A stretch of DNA of 64,000 nucleotides from Coptis chinensis (taxonomy: Eukaryota > Streptophyta > Magnoliopsida > Ranunculales > Ranunculaceae), in the NCBI GenBank assembly GCA_015680905.1, contig CM027379.1, forward strand, positions 95,221,001 through 95,285,000, read 5' to 3'. How positions within the stretch are numbered: the first letter of the stretch is position 1; every line of letters begins with the position of its first letter. The notes under the pieces are model-generated. The model saw nothing but the letters and a program-made list of their open reading frames with translations. It was not told the origin of the DNA and made no database searches. Shown here one piece after another: positions 21,418-34,138 of this stretch. Both the position numbers and the translations under genes were made by a program.

Positions 21418-22933
21418 TGATAAGAGCCCAAAAATGTAGTTTTAACCCCTTAATAATCATACTTTTAGACCAATTATGTGAGTAATAATTAAGAGTTAAT
21501 CTTGCGATTCACGTGTTTTATGTATTTAGGGCTTCAAAGTCCATTATAATGCAGATATGTACCACTTTTAGCGAGATAATGGAGCAAAGGGTTGGTTGCT
21601 AAGAAGTTCTATGATTAAAGGCCAAGATTCAAGAAGACAAAGCCTTTGTAAAGCCGGTCAAAAGATGAAAAGTCAAAGTCCACGCGGGCGTAAAAGCGAT
21701 GCACAAAGTCGGTGAGAACTTCCGAAGACCATATCTTTGGACTCAGACCTCGGAATTGGGTCTACCTTATGTCAAAACGACCGACTCGGAAAGAGCTTTC
21801 CAATGGTCCAAGCCTTGACTCAATCAGAGGAGAAAAAGTGGACGAAACATTTATCAAAGCCAACTGCAGCTGAAGAGCCCTTTTTGGACTGAAAGAATTG
21901 GGTTTTGGGCCTGATTCTCTGGCCCAAAACATGGCTCCAAGCCCATGCACGATTTTTGGATCTGAAACATATAAAAACAAAGTAAAACTTAGTTCTTAAG
22001 TTATCTAGTTTTATTTAGAAAACTAGTTCCTTGTAATGGTAGCTAGGGTTAGGTTAGAAAAAGTAGATCTAGATCTAATTAGTTTTAATTAATTAGTCGC
22101 AAATTCTTGTTTTAGTTTAAACATTTGAATCATTGTTCTTCATTTCATTAGATAAATAAAATAGTTATTATTAGTCATTTCGATTTTGTCATCTTACATT
22201 TATAGATCTAGTTTAAATTCTTGTTTGTTATCATTATTAGTTTAATTCAATTTTTGCATGAGTAGTTTCGAATTGAGTTTAAACAAATAAAGTTCAAATC
22301 TTTATATTATGTCTTGTTTAGATTCCATGAGAAATGATAGTTTAATGACTCTAGGCTAACCCTCCATTAGAGGGGTTGAGGAAGCCTCGGTGAAAACTTG
22401 ATTTTGTTAGCTTAGAATTCGTCCTGATAATCTATTCAATTCTAGAAGTAATTAGTTCACCATGAGAATGGGTTTAATGCTTCACATGCTAGTTATTACT
22501 TGGTAGAGATTGCCATGAATAGTTAGGGATTAGATTTACCAAATTGAACATTTCAATTTGGAGTCGCGGCATGATTCTTTGTTAGTAGATTAAGTAGAAA
22601 GGCGCGGAATCAATCCCCTAATTCCTTATCATAGAGTCCAGTTAGTATTTCGTAGTTGAATTATCGTATCTTGTTAGTATAAATTGAATCCGTAGTATAA
22701 TCATAAAATAGATATTTCATATAACACATCACTCTCACTGTTCCTTGTGTTTGATAAATTGAATTCTATTTAAGTCTTGAAGGTTTAAGAGTGGAACGAA
22801 TCCTTACTCGTTGTATTGCATGATTTTGTTTTGAGAGTAAGAAATATTGATTTAAACGTAAGAATGGTAGGATTACGTATTAGTGTTCTTGTAGCATTAA
22901 TATTTAGGATTCTACTGTTTTTTCGGGTTATCA
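21418..22933 (+). mobile_element. Solo LTR, 1516 bp, with CTAAA target duplication
   Basis: The LTR starts TGATAAGAGCCC and ends GGGTTATCA, giving a TGATAA/TTATCA terminal inverted repeat. CTAAA precedes it (21413-21417) and follows it (22934-22938), a perfect 5-bp duplication. No internal region separates the ends. A TATA-like tataaaaac lies at 21970. The opening resembles that of the LTR at 24413 (TGATAAGCACCC) but the bodies differ, so it is a related but distinct family. It inserted into the 3' non-coding part of the retroelement that owns the 20162 ORF. Confidence 0.88.
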
Positions 22934-22938
22934 CTAAA

Positions 22939-24412
22939 TAAATGTATTTAGTGACAAATTCTCGTTTCTCTTTCTATGATGAAAAATATTTAGAAATCTC
23001 ACCCTAGCATCAAAATTAAGACTTGTTCTTAGAAAATTAATTTAATACGTATGCAATAGTTTTTACATCTTTTTATGACTATTCATGCACTGACTATCAT
23101 TAAATGTACACAGCAGTAAGTTTCTGGGACCCACGGTTAGACAACTTAGTTTTCATATCCTATAAGAATCTAACCAAAAGCCTCAAAATGTATGATATAT
23201 GAGTAATGACACAGAGGAGTAGTTCTTCCAAATAGAGAAGTTCACACGTCTACTTACTTGATCACTACCCAAATCCTAGGCGAGAATTTAGGCCTTCTTT
23301 GGATCGATATAGCCAAAAATTTGCACCTGTAAAAAAATTTACAGCTAGTAAGCCCTTAATGAACCTTTCATTAATCCTTTCTACTTCACCAAAAAACAAA
23401 TCATTACCCATCTAATAACCACAAATAAATAAGCCTACCTAGATTATGAGTATGAGAAATAGGATGAAGTGCAGAAAAATGAAGAGAAAAACCTTGTCAC
23501 AAATCAAAATCAGTTACTGTTTTGAAAAGAAAGAAAAAAAAAAAAAAATAGAAATATATTTCCAAAAATCAAAAGAAATGTCAAGGTTAGAAAAAAAAAA
23601 AATCAAATCAAAAGTGAATACAAAAGCTTGAAAATTCCAAGTATGGAAACCCATGTTAGAAGTAGGAAAGAAAATAAGGATCCTCTAGTATAAATATCTC
23701 GAAGACCTTATTCTCTCATACTTATCATTTTTTAACTTTCCATTCCATTTTCTTCTACACTACCACCTAAGCCCCATAACACCTAATAAAGACCTCTAGC
23801 TCAATTAGGAATAGGATAGTGTGATAATAAGTAGTAGTTGTGACTTCTCGACCTCGGCTCCTCTAATTGTCATTGAGTATGTGAGGAAATGTATGCCCAA
23901 TGCACACTGGAGATAGCAAAGCTTGAGTGGAAAAATAAGAGAGAAATTGTGTTTCGACACATACTTGTGAGAACCTAATTAAGGACGCTATCCAAAGGAT
24001 CCAGAAACGGCCCTGCTCGTACATTTCATTATTAGATTACTACATGCATGCTCATACGTAGATGTTTCAATTATTGTATGTATATTAACTTGAATTTCGA
24101 AAGAATAAAATCCTTGTTTCCCCTGCTAGTGAGATGTCTAGATACCTGAGATTAATTAAGGAAACAAGCCTTTGTTCTTCGAAGTCGTTGTAGTATAAAT
24201 GAAGTTTGTGAGTATCTTCTCTGGAAAACTCTCACGAGGCTATAACTCGTCCACTAGGGAATTCCTAGTGGTTCAAGGCCTTGTTACATACGGTCAATGC
24301 AACCGCACTCTGCGAAATGAGATTTAGCTTAGGACAATACATTTTTTATCACTTATCGTTTTAATGTCTCTTCTTTGCTTGAGGACAAGCAAAGTGCTGT
24401 TTGGGGGTGGTG
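22939..24412 (+). other. 3' non-coding region of the host retroelement, with PPT
   Basis: I see no ORF of interest; the 61-residue frame at 23446 is lysine-rich low-complexity DNA. The region ends with cttgaggacaagcaaagtgc and tttgggggtggtg at 24400-24412. This is a polypurine tract directly before the LTR and primes plus-strand synthesis in LTR elements. Confidence 0.6.
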
Positions 24413-24562
24413 TGATAAGCACCCAAAACTGTAATATTAAACCCCGAGAGACATAGCATTTTGGTCGATTATGTGTTTAATAATCATGTAATAATTATAT
24501 TTTCGTACTTTTGCAGGATTCCACAATTAAAATAAATATAGTGATAAAACATGCATCGAAGT

Positions 24563-25123
24563 ACAGGAATATGGGAATATTTGAAGTTTCCCACTCAACC
24601 CCCGTGAAGCCCAACAAAGCCTGACTAGAGCCGAAGTTTCCAAAAGAACAAAACAAGTGCAGAGCGGGTCCACATATAAAGAAGCAGCAAACTTTCGAAG
24701 CTCAAATCGGATAAATCTAGATGCCGACGTTGGCTAGTGAAGCTGCCAAGTACAGAAATACGGGAATGTTTGAAGTTTCCCACTCAACCCCGTGTAGCCC
24801 AACAAAAGCCCGACTAGAGCGAAGTTTCCAAAAGAACAAAACCGGTCGCGAGTGGGTCCACATATAAAGAAGCAAACAAACTTCCGAAGCTCAAATCGGA
24901 TAAATCTAGATGCCGACGTTGGCTAGTGAAGCCGCCAAATACAGAGAATACGGGAATATTTGGAGTTTCCCACTCAACCCCCGTGAAGGCCAACAAAGCG
25001 ACTAGAGCGAAGTTTCCAAAAGAACAAAACCGGTCGCAGGCGGATCCACATATAAAGAAAGACAAACTTCCGAAGCTCAAATCGGATAAATCTAGATGCC
25101 GACGTTGGCTAGTGAAGCTGCCA
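24563..25123 (+). repeat. Three 189-bp repeats inside the LTR
   Basis: Copies start at 24563, 24752 and 24941 (each near acag.aataygggaat.tttg) and end with gccgacgttggctagtgaag plus a short tail. They carry small differences. Repeat expansion in the promoter-proximal half of an LTR often alters transcription, but no such effect can be read here. Confidence 0.85.
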
Positions 25124-26339
25124 TAGCGACCCGGGCGACGAACTCAGCGCAAGGACAAAAAGTCGTAAAAACGCCAAAATCGGCGCAGCCACTGGACACT
25201 TTAGGTGGATCCACTCTGCGGGCCTAGAAGGCATGATGAGTCCGCATAGGCAGGTGGCAAATGATGGTTTCAATTTGATACCACCTGGCAAGAGAGAAGA
25301 CACGTACCAATTCAAACCAGGTGGTTTGAATTGACATGAGCTAAAAACAAAACTTTAAATCAGCAAAAAGACAAAAATTAAAATAGTTAAAACAAAGTTT
25401 TGTTTCGAACCATCCAATTAGCATAAAACCAAAATCTAAAACATTCACGGATAGCACTCCTGTATCAGCCTATATATATGAGGGGGTCGCCTTCATTATT
25501 ACCCCTTCAGCATATTAATGCTTTAGCTTCCGCTTAGTCAGATTTTCTTCTTCAGTACTTACATTCTGCCATTTCCATTTCAGCAGCTTAAATACTGTAA
25601 GTTATTTTACCCTTAATAACAGTCATTTCTTTTCTAGTTTAATTTCTGTCCTGCATTTATTTACTTAATGTATACAACAAGTTTTATTATTCCTTCTATG
25701 ACTATGAGCTATCCCCACCGGGGAGGGTTATCTTTGCTTCGTGTGAAAATCGGATTGACTTCGTTAATAATCTAGAATCACTACTTAGGAATTAGGCATA
25801 GAATTGACATCCGGTCCCAAAATGGCCGAGATCGTACAAAGTTGGATTTGGCTGATGCTCTAGGGGATCAGTCGTAGCGACAAAAAATGGCGACTCTGCA
25901 TGTGTCTGGACTGACTCTCCAATTCGTCCGGTGATGTGAAATCGAGGCCGAGCTGAAATAATATACCGAGATGATGAGGTATTATTGAAACTCCTTATGC
26001 TAGTGAAATGCGACCTAGAGATGTGGGCATGCACTAGGGATCAATACTCGACGACGTCTCTGAAACTAGACGAACTAGAGATGTAGTGATTTGGTAATAA
26101 AAACTGTTAAAAAATGATTCTTGCATGAGCATGATTAACTCTCTCCCTGTTTCTCCACCTTTGTTTACCTACATAAAAATCACCGTAGTAATTTACATTA
26201 ATTGCATTACCGTAAAATTTATTAAACCAATTAAAAAACCTAAAAATCCTACTCACCAAAAGTTGTAATTCCAGTTGTGAACCTATCCGCGCCCTAAGGT
26301 TTGGACGATCCCTTATTCGACCTATCCTACCAATCCCAC

Positions 26340-26445
26340 GTGAGTAAGGTAACTTGACTAAAACGTACGACTATACGGACGTTGGACTTTGGATTTTGGA
26401 CTTGGGTCTTTGGATTTCGGACTTTGGACTGTGGACCTCGGACTT
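26340..26445 (+). repeat. Degenerate ggactttgga repeat near the LTR end
   Basis: Variants of ttggactttgga and ttggatttcgga recur about seven times at 26380-26442. It is a short minisatellite-like stretch within the LTR. Confidence 0.6.
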
Positions 26446-26577
26446 AAGAAAATAAGTAACTAAAACCAATAAACGTTCGAATAAATACGCGTTTATCACT
26501 AGCATAGAGCTCTATTTTAAGGATTGGTTCATTTTGTTTCGTTGATTTGTTTTGATTGAGGTATTGGTTTTTTCAGG

Positions 26578-27750
26578 GTAGCGGCTGGGTTAATGTTGGA
26601 TGGGGACGATTTGCACCATTATGGTTGGTCTCGAATTGAGAGAAGTGACTTTTTAAGCATCCCCGAAGGAATGGCTAACTCTGCATCCAGGCAGATATAC
26701 TTGACTTTCCCAAGCTGACAGAACTTTCAGAGAAGACGTCTCCAATTACTTCAGGGTTTCTCCTTACTCCTCATCTCTACCTGAGTGAGGATTCTTTTCC
26801 TGTTTTTTGCTATTATTTCTGCAATTTAAAGACTTGGGGATTGAAGTGTACTTCTTATTTCTTTTCCAAGTATTCATGGACCTGTGCAGGATGTGAGGAT
26901 ACCATACTAGCAGAAAAGAATGTTTGGGTTTGTTACATTCATCTATTTTAAGACTGTGAAGCTCATCCTCGCCAAAGGCAACCCACACTTTGTTTGCGAT
27001 GCTCGTGTGCTTGTTAAGCACTACAAAGAGAAAGGGAAAGTCCCAGATAGGTACATGCACTCCACATTCCAATTTCATAGTTTCGATCTTTGTTTTATGC
27101 GTCAAATACATTTACCACCGTACCTCTTCCCAATAAACAGGAAGCAACAACAACCAATGATGGAGTTGGGAGATTACTCACCATCTGGTATTACTGACCA
27201 TGATCACCGGGACCCCTTTGACCTTCAGCTCAGTATGCAAATGGAAAGCAGTCCCAGGATGTTGTACAATACCAACAAACTGCTTATGAGAAGAAAGTTG
27301 GAGCAGGCTAAATTGCAGCAAGCAATGGAGCTTCATAGTAGGAAACTAATGGGCCTGCACCTTTTTGATGGTAATAAGCACCATCGTCGCAATCTTTCTA
27401 CTTGAACTAGTTCCGTTCCCTCCCCATTTCACTCCCACACCTATGTCAATCAGAATTTCATGATTCTGACATTTTCACCTAGTCAGAGTAGTCCTATGAC
27501 GCAATTAGGTAAGCATGAACAACAATTAAGGTTCTACAAACTCCTGAAGGTAGGAGCACATGTTACATTTTCTTTTTCTGATGCCATCTTGTTTACTTGC
27601 AGATAATTGTGCAGTAAGCTGTGCGACTTCCTTATCCTTATCCACTATTACTGATAACGTCTCAAAGCCTCAAGCCAATCAGTTAGATCGTGGGGACAAC
27701 GATACAGAGGAGAACTCCAAGCATGGCGACAATAACACCCATGTCAGGTA
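26578..27750 (+). pseudogene. CCCH zinc-finger/RRM protein, 3' part, decayed
   Basis: This belongs to the plant CCCH-finger plus RRM family (AtC3H18/22/46/53-like, nucleic-acid binding). After the acceptor ttttttcag at 26577 come [19 protein letters not shown] and [10 protein letters not shown], a one-base insertion, then FREDVSNYF, an intron with a faulty donor, SIHGPVQDVRIPY, TAG (26908-26910) where the family has Q, and [24 protein letters not shown] (RRM ribonucleoprotein motifs). A clean intron lies at 27051-27140. Then come RKQQQ, DPFDLQL and [20 protein letters not shown] up to a stop at 27403, and a possible further exon at 27602-27750. The CCCH finger exons are missing. They would lie left of the retroelement that ends 79 bp upstream, so the insertion probably split the gene. 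Confidence 0.85.
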
Positions 27751-28790
27751 ATAATGTAAAAGTAAACAACAAGGATTGAAGAGTTTCGTTTTTCAATCCT
27801 TGCTTTGGCAAAACTTCACGATCTTTTCTTGTTTTAGTTCATAAGGATTGGAAAGTTGTTCCATTTTTAAATCCTTGGTGCCACAAATTTTTATGATCTA
27901 TTTCTTGTTTTGGTTCTATTTAAAGACTGTTGGATTTTTAGAGCAAAGCTCTATGATTTTTGATAAGTGAGTTTTGAAGGGTAGATTATGATAAATTATT
28001 CATATACGTTTTCGTGCATTGCATCCAAGACAACTTATGGGTTCGGGTAGTATGAAAACAAATAGTGAGCATGCAATATTTTGTATGGTATCCACAGGCA
28101 ATTACCAAAAACGATGGATACTTCCTTGAAGCTCCAATAATTATTATTAGCTCTTATATCTATTTGAACTTTGTAAGTAGGAGTGGATTGAAAGGATGAA
28201 TTTTCTTTAAATGCATTCAACATGTTTGAGACGGAAGTTTCTGACATGATTTTAGTTGATAACTTTGACAACTTTTTGACTTTGTACAGTAATAATGTCA
28301 TCATTTTCCTTTTCCATTCAGTTTTTTTTCTTTACTTTTTAGTGATTTAATATGTAGTATCATTGTTTGCAGATTAATTTATACACAATAAAAGTTGTTT
28401 GGCGTTGCAAGAGTTTGCGAAGCTAGGCGTAATTTATGATATTTTTGTGAAGACAAAATTCCAAAGAGAACCATGTAACTCTGTTTCGGTTTTAGATTGT
28501 AATACTTAATTAACTCACTCATACAATCTTACTTAATGGAAATTTGTTGATCATATATTTTATATTCTTGTGCCCTTCTTTTGTTATATATTTTCTTTTT
28601 AAGTTTAATTGGTGTATGTTAGTTGAAACTATGAAGAAAAAAAAATATAATATTTTGATTATGCAAAGGATAACAAATAGCAAAATTTTCACTGATGCTT
28701 CCATCGTTACCAAATATAGTGCAATTATAAAATCAAAAAATTTGACCACTAATGATGCTTTTGGCTACGAAATTAAAAATGTGGCCAATA
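27751..28790. other. No gene seen
   Basis: AT-rich DNA. The phrase aaggattg..ttttcaatcctt recurs at 27765-27875, giving weak inverted repeats. The ORFs at 28035-28304 and 28519-28801 overlap on both strands and have no recognisable motif. Confidence 0.45.
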
Positions 28791-28794
28791 AGAA

Positions 28795-29176
28795 GTTTTA
28801 GCGATGCTGTAAAATGTCGGCAAAACAAACTAAATTTTTGAAAATTTTGGATCTTTAGTGACGATTAAAGCGTTGCCAAAGTGTTATTATTGGTGACGTT
28901 TAAATGAATGTCGTAGTAGGTGTACCATTTGCGACGTTTTGAAATTGATAATGAGAACCAAATTTGGAGACGATTTTATAGCTTTGGCCACGATTGAAAA
29001 CGTCGCTGATTGGTAACTCTTTGGCGATAGCCGAAATCGTCACCCAAAAGAATTGCCGACTATAGCTTTAGCGACGATGGTGGGACGATGCAAAAAGCGT
29101 CGTTGAACCTTTTTAGCGACTTATTTTTTAGTTTTGGCTACAATATTTTTCATCGCTGAAAACCCTATTTGTTGTA
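28795..29176 (+). mobile_element. Lone CACTA-like 3' end with gcgacg subterminal motifs
   Basis: Many copies of gcgacg, cgtcgc and gacgat lie in both orientations from 28800 to 29150, ending tcgctgaaaaccctatttgttgtagt. The complement starts ACTACAACAAATAGGG, close to a CACTACAACAAA terminus common in plants, with the outermost base pair mutated or lost. I see no matching 5' end. Confidence 0.55.
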
Positions 29177-29188
29177 GTTAATACTAAC

Positions 29189-29555
29189 AAAGTTAGCCTA
29201 ATATGAACATATTTTCTTTTAAAGTTGGTTCCAATCAATAAATTGTTCCTCTATTTATAAGACGGTCCAATCCAACCATCCAATGCAGACAAAGTTAGCC
29301 TAATATGAACGTCTTTTCTTTTAAAGTTGGTTACAATAAACCGTTCTTAATGCAAGACTAACACAATATCCTCTCTTTATAAGACGGTCCAGTCCAACCA
29401 TCAAATGCAGACAAAGTTAACCTAATCTTGACGTCTTTTTTTTTAAAGTTGGTTCCAATAAACCGTTCTTAATGCAGGACCAACACAATCTCCTCTATTT
29501 GTAAGATGGTCCAGTCCACCATCCAATGCAGACAAAGTTAGCTTAAAAGGACAAT
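29189..29555 (+). repeat. Tandem repeat, about 120-bp unit, three to four copies
   Basis: The phrase acaaagttagcctaa starts units at 29189, 29289, 29411 and 29532 (the last partial). Units contain aaagttggttccaataaacc and aagacggtccagtccaacca. The first is shorter (100 bp). Confidence 0.8.
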
Positions 29556-32500
29556 TCATCTTTTTTGTTCCGATCTTTCTCATTGCCTTCTTATTTGCTT
29601 TCTACCTTTTTATGAGATCAAAATTCACCACCACGCTCACATATCAAAATAAGTCTAGGAGCCTTCCCACCAATTGTATTTTGAGATTTCCCAGTGACGA
29701 TATATAATAGCTCCCACTTCATTTTCCTTTATGTTGTGTCCAATCAATCAAATCATGACGACTATCAAATACCTATAAATCAATTTAAGTATTCATTAAT
29801 TCATGGGTAAGAAGATATTAAATCAAAGAAGTAAGTTTCAAAGTGTATATTTGTCCATACATACCATGTTGGTGTTAAAATGTTCGGTTTAATCTATGAA
29901 GTACCCCTCCGAAGATGCATTTAAATTTTGTAACGTCCAAAGTGGATCAATTGGTACCTCATCATGATTGTATAGAGGATCCTATAACATTTACAATGAA
30001 TTATGATGTTAGCTAAAAATTTGTCACAATAAAAATGTCTATCAAAGTAACTAAGTGACGGCCAAATTAGACTATCTAATGCTTCATAGGTCGCTCCAGA
30101 TGGGGCACCAGAGTCTTAGGAAGTTAGTTGGCATGGGACGTCTCGAACGTAAGGCTATTCAGCACATTTCCCAACACTCCTCACTATTAAAATCAGCCAT
30201 AAACGGAAGAGGTCGTCCTCATAGATTGAGTTTGCATAAATACTTTGTAATCACATTTTGTACAAGTCGTCCTCATAATAATCTCATAATAATTGATATT
30301 GGAATCATTATAAATTAACAATAGTTGTGTATGGAGTTATCTCGTCTTGGTCGCCGTCTTGGTCACTTGATTATTGAAACTTCTCTTCATCAAATAGTTC
30401 ATTTTCCACATTAAAAACATCATATGCCCATTCCATTTCACTCAATGTCATAAATAAAATAAAAAAAAAAAAACGTTTTAGGGTTGTAAATAGAAATAGA
30501 ATAAAAGAATTTGAAAAAGAAGATGAATATGTGTAGAGAAAGAAGATATGTGTGGATTAAGTTTATTTGGATTGGAAAATGAAAGGAGTGGGAAAAAAAA
30601 TAAATGTGAGTTTAAGGAAGGTTTCTTGAGAGTAAAAAGACAAAAGTTGAAATTTGGGTGTTTTCACTTCTAAGTGGGGTTCGCCCTAATAGATTATTTG
30701 GGGACATGTCCGGTAATTTAATTTTTTAAAATGGGGTCTGCCTTGAGAGATTCGGGATCTGTATATAGCAATCCCCAAAGTATATTGCACCGACGCCTGT
30801 ACGCAGACGCAGCGACCAGTTATATCTAAAAAAAGTAGGGCAAAGACGCGGAAATTAATTAATATTTATAATAGTATTTTATATAATTTGAAAATTTAAA
30901 ACTAAATTATCAACATTCACAAATTCAAAACTATTCAAGATAAATAGTTTAATATCTCCTAACCAAACTTTTAAAACATGTCAGAAGTCTTAACAAAACA
31001 AAAACCGGAAAAATTAAAATGAGTTTTTTAACATTGCTTTGATTTATTTTCTATATTTTTTAATCAAAATCCGCATTTTGACCATGTTGACCACGTCTTG
31101 ACTGCATCTTGACCCGTGTCCAGTTTAGTTGACCGCGTCAGACGCACGTCCACGTCGCGTCCGTGTTTGATGCGGACACAACCCTTTGGTAGGTGCGTCC
31201 GTGCTTTAGAACACTTGAAAATTACACATCGGTCTTACACTTGGATTCAAATAGACAAATACTCTCTTTTTTCGCTAAATGGGTAATTGTATTAATATCA
31301 AAGAAAAAATTACATTTGTATGAGTTGAGTGTCTTGTGTAGACATCTCCAAAGTTACATTAAGCTTGAATCTCACTAGGTTTCTACATGAACCTAGACCA
31401 AAACTCTCAGTAAGCAAACCAAAACTTTTGGTTGGGCTCGGGGTAAAAACACAAAGTCTTGGGTTGGGCTTGGGCTATGGGTATACCTATTGACACTTGA
31501 TCAACTCAGTTGATCGAACATTGATTATCTGTTAGCTACAAGTATGCAAACCATGCTCTACGATCGAGTTTTTAAAAACATCTTTTAAAAAACATATAAT
31601 ATCTTTAAAAAATAATATAAAAACATTAGGAGGGGTTGATTATAATTTTAGTGACGTGAATGAGGTTTTCTAAATTATTTTAAATAATATGAAAGCTAAT
31701 TCTAATTTTGGTGAGATGAGGGAGTTTTTTGTAAATTACTTAAAAAAGAGGGAGCTGATTAGAATAATTGAGGGAGGTGTTTCTAAATTGTAAAATATGA
31801 GAGATTAGAAATAGCCTATTTGGTTGAGAAGTGTGGTTACTGATAACCCAGCTATCAATATAGAGTAGAGATTACTCTTGGAAAAAACGTGGTAGTGCTG
31901 TTTGGATTCTAGATAGGAGCAACGGTTCCTAATTTGAGTTATTTCAATACGCAATATTATCTATTATCTGGGTGAGTCATTCCTTGTTAACAATATGTAA
32001 AGCCATTAAGCTTTATGGAGTCTCTCATCCTGGCTATCTGCCCTCACAAAGTGCTGAAAATTTCTCTAAGGATTCCAAGAGTCACACCAGAAATAGATGT
32101 TCTCATCACCAACAATGTAGTCTGAGATTTTATGTGGCAGAAATAGTTTGCAAAAGAGAGATGCTAATGGCACTTTGTACTCGTGATAATTTTTATTAAG
32201 AAGATCTTGTTTGTGGTCAGCTTAAACCCCTTCCCTGCTCTAGCAAAACATAAAAAATCAACTCGGATGGTTTGTCATGGGATTTAGAGCACACAACTAT
32301 ACATTACCAACTTTGGTACATTTTGTCCTGAAAACATCCCAAGATGCAGTAAGTTCACCGAGTTAATGTCCAAGTGTGGCTCCTACTTTCTTGACTTAAA
32401 AGAATAAAGAGTCTCCGAGTCAGGCAAACGAAACTACCTATAACTTGAGCATTAGAGCATCTAAAGCAAACAAGTATATATAGCTGGGAAAAAGAATAAA

Positions 32501-32610
32501 AAAAAATTAATGATAGGAAAAGATCAATTAAAACCGAAGTATTATAAGAGATATATAACACCCTCACAGGACAACACTTGTTTTCGGATGTAGAAAATCT
32601 TACAAGAAAG
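29556..32610. other. No gene seen
   Basis: AT-rich intergenic DNA. A GC-richer patch at 31080-31200 repeats gacgc/gtccg/cttgac words (ttgaccacgtcttgactgca) and may be the end of an unidentified transposon. ORFs at 30055, 31193 and 31972 have no recognisable motif. Confidence 0.4.
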
Positions 32611-32700
32611 ATATGAGGCCGGATCTTCTCCACCCGGGTGGAAAAGACTGATTTTTACACCTTACAAAATAATTTGGACATGTGTCCACATATGTAACCC
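32611..32700 (+). repeat. Dispersed repeat end, inverted partner at 59928
   Basis: The segment gaggccggatcttctccacc..gggtggaaaa, followed by ttacaaaataatttggacat and gtgtcc, recurs as its reverse complement at 59928-59985 (ggacacatgtccaaattatt .. ccggcggagaagatccggcc). The two copies probably mark ends of the same repeat family at two sites 27 kb apart. Confidence 0.6.
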
Positions 32701-34138
32701 CCCCAACTTACGGTGTTAACTATTGCTCAAAAAAGAAAATCAAAACAAATCGCAAAAAATAGGAAGTATTCTATGCGTGAAATCTGGAAAACAAAATGTC
32801 CACAATCTCGCCCTCTTCTCCTACGGTCTTACTCTCATATATTTCAACGAAAAAAAACCATTTTATTATTACTCCAAAAAATAAGTAACTTGGTGTTTGC
32901 TTTATCTTTCATTTAAGTAGAAAGACTTGATTTGCATTTAAATGAGAAAACCTACACGTACTTACTTAAATTCAGTGAACTTGTAAACATATATAGTGTT
33001 TTCACTCTAACTCTTGTGTTCTTGAATTATTAAGTAGCTATATTGTTCTGATGTAACTTTTGTTCATGAATTTCTGATAGTATTTTGGATAAATATGACT
33101 TGCCACTTACATTATAATGCTTAAAAATGAATCTAAGATAAAAATGGCTAACTGGATCAATTGATATTGAAAAAGAAATGATCTCATCAGAAATCGAAAG
33201 GTTACTTGAGCAAATTTCATAAAGCTTACAGTTACTTAACAATTGGGCACTGCAATTGTGGAGATAAGCACGCACGGAATTTTTCCTAATTTGTAGTGAT
33301 TTCTTTTTTTGTTATATCTCACTCTGTTAGTTTCATTTATTCTGGTGTTATATAAACTAGTCATTTGGCCCGGCCTATGGCCGGACTTACTACATAAATA
33401 ACTATAGACTCAAAAGCCTAAAGTCTACTTGAATAAATAATATATGTATATTGATAGCTAACGATTCATTGCATACTTTGTTTGAAGGGTTTATGTTTTT
33501 CTAATTTTTTTTTAAAGAGATTGTTAACCAAGCTTTGAAACCTTGATCTAGTAAGTGTAATGCGTATATCTTTTTTGGCTTATGCATCAGCAGTAACGAA
33601 AGACAAATCGATGTCAATTTCAAATCTAGATGAGAGTCAAATAGAGATCACACCCTAACTACCACATATACTGTTATATGGGTTAGTTGAGTAAACCACA
33701 ACACCTATAACTAAACCATTTTTTTAAGTAGTTAATATTAAAAGAAAAGTAAGTTATGAGTGCCCATAACTTAACCTATTATACGGATCACAGGTTTTAT
33801 TTTTTTGGAGTGAGCTACCATTCAAAGGAAAAAAAAACTACAAAATTACAACAACACCAAATGGGGACCTCATCTACCATTACATGAAATGTGATTGTAA
33901 TTCTTTTTTGGATACTCCATTGCAAAATATGCTCCTATACAGTATATACTTTATATTGTAATTCTTATATATTATACTATTTCAACAATCAAATTCATGA
34001 GATATCTACATTTGTATCTTTGTTACTGATATATGTACTGGCATCTAAGATTACACTACAGTTCATACCACATAACTACAAACCGTCCAGTAATATTTTT
34101 TTAACATAATTAGGAAACAATAGAATTTACCTTGGCTA
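32701..34138. other. No gene seen
   Basis: AT-rich DNA. ggcccggcctatggccgga at 33368-33386 is a conspicuous GC-rich near-palindrome in otherwise AT-rich sequence. ORFs at 32713, 33030 and 33891 are unsupported. Confidence 0.4.

Larger units (their letters stand above)
24413..26498 (+). mobile_element. 3' LTR of a Ty3-type retroelement, 2086 bp
   Basis: It begins TGATAAGCACCC directly after the polypurine tract and ends GCGTTTATCA. A TATA-like tatatatatg sits at 25471, and three 189-bp repeats fill part of the U3 side. The sequence after it is CTAGC (26499-26503), which would be the target duplication if the left end of the element, outside this window, shows the same. The TGATAAG start and gaggacaagcaaag context are typical of Athila/Tat-like plant elements as I remember them; that lineage call is an inference without pol. 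Confidence 0.75.

Noticed and set aside
24814-25080. 88-codon minus-strand frame with internal repeats
   Set aside because: It is the 189-bp LTR repeat read in reverse, so its apparent protein repeat is only the DNA repeat.
26764-27111. 115-codon minus-strand frame
   Set aside because: Overlaps the CCCH/RRM exons, which match a known family on the + strand.
30055-30318. 87-codon frame (+)
   Set aside because: Composition is not convincing and I recognise no motif. It lies in an AT-rich stretch without neighbours.
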